Positions 19,041 through 27,292 of a DNA stretch of 64,000 bases are shown here, in pieces. Where the stretch lies: assembly GCA_022825945.1 (NCBI GenBank), contig JAJDVS010000066.1, positions 36,613-100,612 of the forward strand, given 5' to 3'. Position numbers and translations under genes: made by a program. Under the pieces are notes generated by a model. The model saw only the letters and a program-made list of their open reading frames with translations. It made no database searches and was not told where the DNA came from. The DNA comes from Pseudomonadales bacterium (lineage in GTDB: Bacteria > Pseudomonadota > Gammaproteobacteria > Pseudomonadales > Pseudohongiellaceae). Each line of letters opens with the position of its first letter. The first letter of the stretch is position 1.

Positions 19041-19472
19041 TCAATTCTCGGCCGGGATTGGGCCGAGGAACCACTTGATTCTGGACTTGATCTCTTCCGG
19101 TTCACGGGCTTCGCATTCCCAGATTTCGAGCACTTCCCAGCCGAGGTCAGTGAGTTTCGCCTTGTTTTCACGGTCCCGGCGGCGGTTGCCTTCGAGCTTG
19201 GGCCGCCAAAATTCCTGTCGCGACTTGGGCATGCGGGCGTTTTTGCAATCCGGATCGGAATGCCAGTGCCAGAAGCAGCCGTGGACAAACAGAACCTTTT
19301 TTCGGCCAGGAAAAACAAGGTCGGGTTTGCCGGGAAGGTCCTTCCTGTGAAGCCGGAAACGGTAGCCCATGCGGTGCACGAGGCTACGGACCAGCAATTC
19401 AACCTTGCTGTTTTTGGAGCGGATGCCGCTCATCAGCTCGCTGCGCCGCTCCTTCGATATTGTGTCGGCCAT
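19041..19472 (-). CDS. vsr: Very short patch repair endonuclease
   Basis: MSGIRSKNSKVELLVRSLVHRMGYRFRLHRKDLPGKPDLVFPGRKKVLFVHGCFWHWHSDPDCKNARMPKSR. Confidence 0.95.
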   Translation of the reverse strand: MADTISKERRSELMSGIRSKNSKVELLVRSLVHRMGYRFRLHRKDLPGKPDLVFPGRKKVLFVHGCFWHWHSDPDCKNARMPKSRQEFWRPKLEGNRRRDRENKAKLTDLGWEVLEIWECEAREPEEIKSRIKWFLGPIPAEN

Positions 19473-19621
19473 GTTCCCAGCCGTTTGTTGATTGTGTGTT
19501 GTGTTTTTGTGCGGGTATTGCTCTGCCTGTTTCCGTCATCCTGCGCACAGTCGCGAATTCTCGCAGAAAACGGCGCTGCGCGCAGAAAGAAGTTGGAAAA
19601 CGCACAACTTGAGTCGACGTA

Positions 19622-20661
19622 GGCTGGTGGAGCGTTCATCGGGCGCGCAGGTTGAAAAACTCCAGCGGCGTTTTGGTTTGTCGAAGGTGGTGCTGGTGGG
19701 CGACCGGGGCATGTTGACCGAGGCGCGCATTCGGGAAGAGGTGAAGCCGGCGGGGCTGGACTGGATTGGGGCCTTGCGGGGTTCTGCGATCCGGTCCCTG
19801 GTCGAGTCGGGCGCGGTGCAACTGTCGCTGTTCGATGAAAAGGATTTGATCGAGGTGCGCAGCGATGTCTATCCCGGCGAGCGGCTCATGGTCTGCCGCA
19901 ACCCGCTGCTGGCGGAGGAACGGGCGCGCAAGCGCGGGGAACTGCTTGTGGCCACCGAACAGTTGCTCGCCCCCATCGGGGAGGCGACGCGGCGGGAAAA
20001 GCGTCGCCTGCGGGGCGCGGAGAGGATTGGGGAAAGGGTGGGCCACCACATCGGCAAATTCAAGGTGGCCAAGCATTTTGAGTGGTGGATCGATGCCGGA
20101 GGCGCCCTCCGGTATCGCAGGGATGCCGCCTCCATCGCCGCCGAGGCGGCGTTGGACGGGTTGTACGTCATCCGCGCCAGCGTGCCGGACAGCGAGCTTG
20201 ACGCGCGGGCCACGGTATCCGCATACCAGCGGTTGAGCGCGGTGGAGCGGGCTTTCCGCAGCCTGAAGACGGTTGACCTGCGGGTGCGTCCGGTGTTCCA
20301 CCGCACCGAAGGGCGGGTCCGCGCCCACGTGCTGCTGTGCATGTTGGCCTATTATGTCGAATGGCACATGCGCCAGCGCTTGGCGCCGCTGCTGTTTGAC
20401 GACGGGCATCCCGGCGGGGCGGGGCGCGAATCGGTGGTGGCGTCGGCGCGGCCATCGGCGTCCGCGATGGACAAGGCCAAGCGCAAGCGCAACGCCGATG
20501 GCGACCCGGTGCGGAGTTTCCGTTCCCTGCTTGCCGATCTGGCGACGATTGCCAGGAATACCGTGGTGGCCGGATCGTCCGGGGCGGAACCTTTCGAGAT
20601 GCTCACGCGTCCCACTCCCTTGCAACGCAAAGCCTTCGAGCTGCTTGGCGTCCGGCTGTAG
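19622..20661 (+). pseudogene. IS1634/IS4-type DDE transposase, 5'-truncated
   Basis: VVLVGDRGMLTEARI, YQRLSAVERAFRSLKTVDLRVRPVFHRTEGRVRAHVLLCMLAYYVEWHMR. The N-terminal third, including the first catalytic Asp, is absent. Confidence 0.85.
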
Positions 20662-20842
20662 CGTTCCCAGTAAACAACGGCTGGATTTAAATCAATATCA
20701 AGAAAAACAACAGCTTGGAAACCAATGGCTCTGGAAGTTCCGGCTAGGCAGGAAGCACTGCTTCGAGCGCAGCCAAAACAACGCCAAGCTGCGCTTGGCG
20801 GCTGGACCGTACTTACGGCGTCCGATCAACGCTCCACCAGCC
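19622..20842. mobile_element. IS remnant bounded by 21-bp inverted repeats (20/21 match)
   Basis: ggctggtggagcgttcatcgg (19622-19642) versus reverse complement of 20822-20842 (ggctggtggagcgttgatcgg). Confidence 0.55.
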
Positions 20843-20873
20843 AGCGGGGACGGATCGAAGCCACAGAGCGCCG

Positions 20874-21884
20874 CTAGAACCGCACCACCATTTTGCCGAA
20901 GTTTTCGCCTGAGAACAGGGCGAGGAAGGCGTCTACCGCGTTTTCCACGCCTTCATAGACGGTTTCCCGGGTACGGATCTTGCCGTCGATGATCCATTGG
21001 CTCATGTCTTTTTCGAAGTCCGGGCGCATGTCTTCGTGGTCGGAGATGATGAAGCCCTGGATACGCAGTTTCTTGCCGACGATGTACATGAGGTTGTTGG
21101 GGCCGGGGACGGGTTCGGAGTTGTTGTAGCCGGAAATCATGCCGCAGGCGACGATGCGGCCGAATGGGTTCATGACATTGATGGCGGCCTGAAGATGGTC
21201 GCCGCCGACGTTTTCGAAGTAGACGTCGACGCCATCGGGCGCCGCGGCATGCAGCACCCGGGTCAGGCTGCCGCAGTTGCGGTAGTTGATGGTGGCGTCC
21301 ACGCCGCATTCATCCCTGAGCCACTCGGCCTTGGCGTCGCTGCCGACGCTGCCCACCACCCGGCAGCCCTGCTGTTTGGCGATCTGGCAGACATTGGCGC
21401 CCACCGCTCCGGATGCCGCGGAGACGAACACCGTCTCGCCCTCCTTCGGCTCGCCGAATTTGCGCAGGCCCACGTAGGCCGTCATTCCCGGCATGCCCAG
21501 AGCGCCGAGATAGAGCGAGATTCGTTCGCGGTCGAAAGGCTCAAGTCGCTGCAGGTGGGAAGCCCTGGCCACGAACCGGTCCTGCCAGGCGGCGAAATTG
21601 AGGACGATGTCTCCCGGCTTCAGGCTCGGGTCCCTGGATTCCACCACCTCGCCCACGGCCCCGCCGTACATGGGAGCATTGAGTTGAAACGGCGCGGCGT
21701 ACACGGCGTCGGCGCGCATGCGACCGCGCATGTAGGGATCAACCGACATATAGCGGTTTTCCACCAGGGCCTCGCCCTCGCCGGGCGCGGGCAGGTCCAC
21801 TTCCACAAGCCGGAAGTGTTCGTGGCCCGGCATGCCGGCGGGTCGTTCAATCAGGTGAATCTGTTTTGCGGTGCGGGAAGTCAT
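20874..21884 (-). CDS. NADP-dependent oxidoreductase, MDR superfamily (CurA/prostaglandin reductase-like)
   Basis: SVDPYMRGRM, GALGMPGMTAYVGL, VSAASGAVGANVCQIAKQQGCRVVGSVGSDAKAEWL. Confidence 0.9.
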   Translation of the reverse strand: MTSRTAKQIHLIERPAGMPGHEHFRLVEVDLPAPGEGEALVENRYMSVDPYMRGRMRADAVYAAPFQLNAPMYGGAVGEVVESRDPSLKPGDIVLNFAAWQDRFVARASHLQRLEPFDRERISLYLGALGMPGMTAYVGLRKFGEPKEGETVFVSAASGAVGANVCQIAKQQGCRVVGSVGSDAKAEWLRDECGVDATINYRNCGSLTRVLHAAAPDGVDVYFENVGGDHLQAAINVMNPFGRIVACGMISGYNNSEPVPGPNNLMYIVGKKLRIQGFIISDHEDMRPDFEKDMSQWIIDGKIRTRETVYEGVENAVDAFLALFSGENFGKMVVRF

Positions 21885-21893
21885 GGTTACTCC

Positions 21894-23897
21894 TCAGTGG
21901 GTCGTTTTGGCGAATTGGTGTTGCCAGACGATGACGCCGGCAAGCAGGGCGGCGCCGGCGGCATGAAAATAGATCGGCAGCGGCATCCACATCAGCAGGG
22001 CCGCGCTGAGCGCGAGCAATACGGCGATGATGACATTGATGGGCTTCTCCAGGTGCCATTGCAATAGTCCCGCCAAGGCATACAGCCCCGGGCAGGCCCA
22101 GAGGAATACTTCCAGCCGCTCGGCCCAGCTTCCGGAAATCAGCGGCGAATAGGCGAACAGCACGGGTATCAGATACAGCCCCTTGGCGATTTTCCAACTC
22201 GTGAATCCCGTGGCGATGGGCCGGGTGCCGGCAATGCCCGCAGCGGCGAAGGATACCAGACATACCGGTGGCGTGACATTACTGTCCTGGGATAACCAGA
22301 ATATGATCAGATGGGCACTGAGCAGCATGCCCATGAGGAGTTCCGCCGGCAGCATTTCGGCGCGGATCAATTGCTTCATTTCCAATGGCATCTGTTGCAG
22401 GGCGAGCGCCGCGTCGCTGCCGAACAGGCCGATGGTGGCGGCCACGTTGGAAGGCAGGTCGGCGGCCCGCAAGGCTTCCAGCAGTTGCGACTGGCTGATC
22501 AGGTCGAAGATCAGCGGCGCCGAAAGCGTGGCCAGAACGATGTAAGAGGCGGTCACCGGCAGTCCCATGCCGAGCACCAGGGAGGCGAGGGCCACCAGCA
22601 ACAGGGTGATCAGCAGCGAACCGCCGGCCCAATCGGCGATCATCAGCGAAAAGGCGTTGCCGACCCCCGTGGTGGTGACCACATTGATGACGATGCCCAC
22701 CGCCACCAGCAGCAGGGCCGTGGAAACCATGGTTTTCACCCCATTGACCACGGCGTCGAAGATGTCGCTGAGCCCCATGGGGCGCGGCGAAATCCACGAG
22801 GCCGCAATCACGCTGAGGATGGCGAAAGCGGCCGAAGTCGTGGGGGTGCGCCCGCTGACCAGAAAAGCCACCAGGGTGACGATGGGAATGATGAAATGCC
22901 AGCCTTCCCGCAGCACCGCGGAAACCTTTTCGGCGTCGGCGGCAAGCTGCGGCGCGAGCCCCAGCCGTTTCGCCTCGATGCGGATAAAGAAAGATACGGT
23001 CAGAAAATACAGCACCGCGGGCAGCATGGAGGCGCCGATTACCGTGAGATAGGGAATCTGGGTATAGCTGGCCAGCACAAAGGCGCCGGCCCCCATCACC
23101 GGCGGCATCAGCGCGCCGCCGGTGGAAGAAGCCGCCTCGACCCCTGCGGCAAAGCGCGGCTGAAAACCCGATTTGCGCATCATGGGAATCGTGATGACTC
23201 CGGTGGAAACCGTATTCGCCACCGCCGAACCCGACACCGAGCCCATCAGCCCGGAACCCACCACCGCCACAAGCCCCGCCCCGCCGGTAAAACGCCCCGC
23301 CAGGCACTGGGCCAGCCGCACGATGAAATCCCCGGCGCCGGACTTGAGCAGGAAGGAGCCGAAGATGATGAACATGAATACGAAGGTGGAAGAAATCTGC
23401 GCGGTCAGCCCGAACATGCCTTCGCTGGTGAAATAGCTGCGATAGAGCACGGTTTCCAGGTTGAGACCGGGAAAGGCGAATACCCCGCCGATGTAGCGCC
23501 CGAGGAAGAGGATGTAGGAAAGGCTGACGGCGATCAGGACCGGCATGAACCAGCCCGTGGTGCGGCGGGTAAACTCGATGGCCAGGGCGATGGCGATCAA
23601 TGCGAACGCAAAATCGCCAAGGATGAATTCAGTCTCCCGGGCGTATAGCGCGTTCTCGAACAGGATGAGATAAGCAGCTACGGACACCGCAAGCAGCGCC
23701 AGGCCGATATTGGCCCAATAAGCCGGCGAGCGTCGCGTCAGCCCCGGAGCTTCATTGCCGAGCAGGGCGCAGATGGCGACAAAACCGCCAAAATGAATCG
23801 CCGACAGCCACAGTTCGGAAATGCTTGCGAACACATTGCAATAGATATGGAACAGGGCGAAAGCGAAGGCGGCCCAGCGCAGTGGAGTGGAATTCAT
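21894..23897 (-). CDS. TRAP transporter fused permease subunit (4TM/12TM)
   Basis: Long multi-TM protein; GSGLMGSVSGSAVANTVSTGVITIPMMRKSGFQPRFAAGVEAASSTGGALMPPVMGAGAF. Confidence 0.93.
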   Translation of the reverse strand: MNSTPLRWAAFAFALFHIYCNVFASISELWLSAIHFGGFVAICALLGNEAPGLTRRSPAYWANIGLALLAVSVAAYLILFENALYARETEFILGDFAFALIAIALAIEFTRRTTGWFMPVLIAVSLSYILFLGRYIGGVFAFPGLNLETVLYRSYFTSEGMFGLTAQISSTFVFMFIIFGSFLLKSGAGDFIVRLAQCLAGRFTGGAGLVAVVGSGLMGSVSGSAVANTVSTGVITIPMMRKSGFQPRFAAGVEAASSTGGALMPPVMGAGAFVLASYTQIPYLTVIGASMLPAVLYFLTVSFFIRIEAKRLGLAPQLAADAEKVSAVLREGWHFIIPIVTLVAFLVSGRTPTTSAAFAILSVIAASWISPRPMGLSDIFDAVVNGVKTMVSTALLLVAVGIVINVVTTTGVGNAFSLMIADWAGGSLLITLLLVALASLVLGMGLPVTASYIVLATLSAPLIFDLISQSQLLEALRAADLPSNVAATIGLFGSDAALALQQMPLEMKQLIRAEMLPAELLMGMLLSAHLIIFWLSQDSNVTPPVCLVSFAAAGIAGTRPIATGFTSWKIAKGLYLIPVLFAYSPLISGSWAERLEVFLWACPGLYALAGLLQWHLEKPINVIIAVLLALSAALLMWMPLPIYFHAAGAALLAGVIVWQHQFAKTTH

Positions 23898-24985
23898 GGG
23901 TTGGCGTCAGGCTCCTTGCCGGGACCGGGTGCCGCCATGGCGGAGGGTTCTTCCAGCAGCAACCTCTCCGGAATTTCCAGGCCCACCTCCCGGTAGTAGC
24001 GCAGGGCGCCGGCGTGCAGCGGGGCGCCGAGGCCGGCGATGGCGATTTCGGGCCTCATGTCCCGGGTGGCGCCATGGATTTCCTGCAGGGTGGCGAGGTT
24101 TTCCCAGATTACCCGGGTGATGTGATACACCGCCGCTTCGGGAATATCGACCCGGGTCACCAGCACATTGGGCGAGGCCACCGTGCGCACGGACTCGGTC
24201 TGATTGGGATAGGTCAGCGGCGGAAAATCGTACCAGTCCCACAGGGGATAGCGCGCATTGATCTGGTCCAGGGCCTGCTGGGACCAGTTCAGAATCCGCA
24301 TGCGCTCGCCCATGATGGCGTAGGCCTGGGTGATGGAACTTACCGGCGCGCCGGCGGGAATGTTCATGCCGACGATATTGCCGTCCTGGATGGCGCCCAC
24401 GGTGGGGCCGTAGCCCATGTAGCCCAGGGTGAACCTGTTCTCGTAGTCCACGCCCAGGGTTTCCAGAATGAAGCGCCCGGTCTGCTCGGCGCCGGAATTG
24501 CGCGCACCAAGCACGTAGCGTTCCCCGTCGAGATTGTTCAGGTCCATGATGTCGCCGGAGGTCGCGAGTTCGCTCAGCAATACGAAATGCTCGACGTTCT
24601 TCCACAGCGCGCTCACCGAGCGGATATGGCTCTGGGGCTCCCGTACCGGGCCTTCCCCGGCCCAGGACCAGGCGCCGAAAGGCCCCTGCAGAATCGCGAA
24701 CTGGGCCTGGTTGTCCCGCAACAGCTTGAGATTCTCCATGGAGCCGGCGGAGCTGATTGCCGTCAGGGAAACATTTTCGGTTTCGGACAACTCGGCATGG
24801 GCGATGGTGGCGATGGCGACTCCCACGGGATAAAACACGCCGCCGGTGGTGGCGGTGGTGAGCACATAGGGCCGCGCCCGGCTCAACTCGTCGCTGCAGC
24901 CGGTCAAAGCCGCCGCCAATACGGTGATGAGAACTGCGCGTCCGATCAAGAGCGGGCCCTCTTGGTATTTTCTGAAAAACTCCAT
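23894..24985 (-). CDS. TAXI family TRAP transporter solute-binding subunit
   Basis: LTTATTGGVFYPVGVAIATIAHAEL..., NLDGERYVLGARNSGAEQTGRFILETLG; 4-bp overlap with the permease gene. Confidence 0.88.
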   Translation of the reverse strand: MEFFRKYQEGPLLIGRAVLITVLAAALTGCSDELSRARPYVLTTATTGGVFYPVGVAIATIAHAELSETENVSLTAISSAGSMENLKLLRDNQAQFAILQGPFGAWSWAGEGPVREPQSHIRSVSALWKNVEHFVLLSELATSGDIMDLNNLDGERYVLGARNSGAEQTGRFILETLGVDYENRFTLGYMGYGPTVGAIQDGNIVGMNIPAGAPVSSITQAYAIMGERMRILNWSQQALDQINARYPLWDWYDFPPLTYPNQTESVRTVASPNVLVTRVDIPEAAVYHITRVIWENLATLQEIHGATRDMRPEIAIAGLGAPLHAGALRYYREVGLEIPERLLLEEPSAMAAPGPGKEPDANP

Positions 24986-25135
24986 CCATGGAGTTTTTCA
25001 TTATCGCAAAACAAAAGCGTGGTTTTGTTTTGCCGACGAATTCAATGGCTTGCGCTATCGAATTCGGCGGCACTTCCATGTGCCGCAGGACCAGGTAAGC
25101 TCTGATTTAATCAGGGCTTACCTGGTCCTGCGGCA
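24974..25135. repeat. Cluster of five successive inverted repeats (hairpins)
   Basis: 24974-24999 (11-bp arms); 25006-25033 (11-bp); 25032-25071 (12-bp arms, 11/12); 25067-25086 (7-bp); 25081-25135 (20-bp perfect arms plus inner 6-bp arms). Confidence 0.9.
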
Positions 25136-25600
25136 ATCATAAATGAATTGCCTGAGATATTCCGGGGTCTGGATGACCTGCTCGTTCAGGAACAACTCAG
25201 GATGTATCTCGCCCTCGCTATAGCCCACCGGACGCTGGGTGGCCGCTGCGACGACCCAGGACGCCGCGGGGCGTTTCGCGCCGAGAATGCGCTCGAGGTT
25301 TTGCGGAGGGATTCCCAGCAGGCCGGCTACCGCCACATCGGTGGCCCGGATCCTGCGCCGGTTCAGGCAGGAAAGCACTTCCCGGGGGCTGAAGCGGTCG
25401 GATACCGGGCGCTCGCCGCTCATCTTGCCTACCAGCAGGGCGGTTCCGGCGAATACCGTGGCGGCGATGGTAATGCCGAGCACCATGGTCAGGCGGTAGA
25501 ACATGGCGATTTGCACGCCGCCGAAATAGTACGCCGCCTCGGCAAGCGCATTGACAAGAATCAGGGCGGTAAAAAAAGTAATCCAGACCGCTTTCTTCAC
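25118..25600 (-). CDS. Small membrane protein of unknown function
   Basis: MKKAVWITFFTALILVNALAEAAYYFGG... two TMs, soluble basic C-terminus; co-oriented with the upstream operon. Confidence 0.55.
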   Translation of the reverse strand: MKKAVWITFFTALILVNALAEAAYYFGGVQIAMFYRLTMVLGITIAATVFAGTALLVGKMSGERPVSDRFSPREVLSCLNRRRIRATDVAVAGLLGIPPQNLERILGAKRPAASWVVAAATQRPVGYSEGEIHPELFLNEQVIQTPEYLRQFIYDCRRTR

Positions 25601-25633
25601 GGAATTGCCGTTACTCCGGGATGAACTCCGGGC

Positions 25634-27292
25634 TCAGTCGGAGCCCGCGCCGCCCGAGAGTAGCAGCAAACCCTCTATGTTCCCAATTTCATCGCGAGAC
25701 AGGAGGAAAATGTCGTGGATGCCGTCGTCGTTGAGATGGGCGCTGAGCACTTCGCCAGCCTCCGCCGCGGGGCCGGCGTCAAGGCGGATATCCGGCTCGC
25801 GGCCCGCCACTTCCCGCAGATGCCGGTTCTCGCCGATGCTGATGTCGTTGATCATCGCCCGCAGGTCGATGCGGTAGTCGTCGCGTTCGCGGCTGTAGTC
25901 CAGCGAGCCGAGAAACTCCCGCTGTTCGGGTTCCGGTTCGATGCTGTTGTAGAACACCTGCAACTGCCGGTCCACCAGGATCAGCAAGTCCAGCGGGTCG
26001 GCTTCATTGTCGAGCCGGGCCGTGGCCGATGAAACCAGGTCGGCGCTGCGGGTCGCCTCGGCGGCTTCGGTCAGTTCGCTGTAGTCGCCGGCAAGCCCCA
26101 CCAGGGAGGGAATTTGCAGCGACACGATGATTCTGCGGCTCGGGCGGCGGGCGAATCGCTCGCCGTCGTTGGGATAGATCAGCGCTTCCACCGCAATATC
26201 GCTGGACAGCACCAGCCAGAGGAAGATATCGCCGAGGGAAATCGATTCCACCCGCCAGAGCCACAGGTCCTTGAGACCGTCGCCGTCTTCGTCGTGGAGA
26301 AAACTGCCGAGCACATTGCCCCCGGAGCGCAGCACCTGCCGGGGGGTCGCCAGCTCCATGCCGGTGGCGGTTCCCGCGAACAGGGAAATCTTGCCGCCCT
26401 CCCGCAGCAGCAGATCGTCGATACCATCGCCGTCCACGTCTTCCAACAACTCCTCGTGGGTCAGGGCGAGAATGCCGGTGAGGTTGGAGAAATCGAGATT
26501 GTCCACGTCAAATTCGCCGAGACGCTCCTCGATTTCCGCAAGGTCGATACTGTAGCTTGGCGCGAGCGGGAAGTAACCCGGCGCTTCCGGGTCGGCGAGG
26601 AAGACCGCGAGCAATTCATCGGTTTCCGAAATCAGGTCCGGATCCCCGTCGGCGTTGAGGTCGCGCAGGCTCAGGGAGGGAATCGTCACCGCCTGACCCG
26701 TGCGCCAGAACAGGCTGCGGGAATTGAGATTGGTTCGCAGGCGGGTATCCGACTGCACCGGCAGCGGCGACCGGAAAGCGCCATCCGCCTCGCGCAAATG
26801 GATATGCAATGCGCCGGGGGCCGGGGTTACCAGGTCCATCAGGCCGTCGGCATTGATGTCCCGGGCGAAATGCAGGCGGTTGAGCCCGGGGCTGAGAAAG
26901 CCGTTCACGCCGCTGAGCAGGGTTTCCGATTCGCTCAGGGCGCCGTCCCGCAAACGCCAGGCGAGAACCCGCTTGCCATCGAGCAGGGCGAGGAGCGTCG
27001 CGGCCTCGCCGGAATCAATGCCCCGGGCAATATCCCAGCCAACCGAGCGCGCATCGAAGCCCAGGCTGATAAAGCCCCGGTCGAAATCAAAACCCTGCTC
27101 GCCCTGGGGGTAAATCCGCAGTTCCTCGTCGATGACCGCGATGATTTCCTGTCTGGCGTCGCCGTCGAGGTCGGCGAGCACCAGATTTCCGGTTTCGGCG
27201 GGCAGGCTCAGGGGCTGGGAGCGGAATCCCCAGTCATCGGCGCCCGCCAGGCAAGGCAGGCAGGCCAGCACGGCAATCAGGCAGCGCTTCAT
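25634..27292 (-). CDS. FG-GAP/VCBS repeat secreted protein (copy 2)
   Basis: Signal peptide; LADLDGDARQEIIAV, DINADGLMDLVTP, DLNADGDPDLISE, DVDGDGIDDLLLRE, DEDGDGLKDLWLW. Confidence 0.85.
   Translation of the reverse strand: MKRCLIAVLACLPCLAGADDWGFRSQPLSLPAETGNLVLADLDGDARQEIIAVIDEELRIYPQGEQGFDFDRGFISLGFDARSVGWDIARGIDSGEAATLLALLDGKRVLAWRLRDGALSESETLLSGVNGFLSPGLNRLHFARDINADGLMDLVTPAPGALHIHLREADGAFRSPLPVQSDTRLRTNLNSRSLFWRTGQAVTIPSLSLRDLNADGDPDLISETDELLAVFLADPEAPGYFPLAPSYSIDLAEIEERLGEFDVDNLDFSNLTGILALTHEELLEDVDGDGIDDLLLREGGKISLFAGTATGMELATPRQVLRSGGNVLGSFLHDEDGDGLKDLWLWRVESISLGDIFLWLVLSSDIAVEALIYPNDGERFARRPSRRIIVSLQIPSLVGLAGDYSELTEAAEATRSADLVSSATARLDNEADPLDLLILVDRQLQVFYNSIEPEPEQREFLGSLDYSRERDDYRIDLRAMINDISIGENRHLREVAGREPDIRLDAGPAAEAGEVLSAHLNDDGIHDIFLLSRDEIGNIEGLLLLSGGAGSD

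Noticed and set aside
25007-25105. Extended N-terminus of a 390-aa minus ORF (25079-23907) reading through the hairpin region
   Set aside because: It is out of frame with the TAXI-binding protein, and the genuine TAXI protein starts at 24985 with a proper signal/lipoprotein-like N-terminus.
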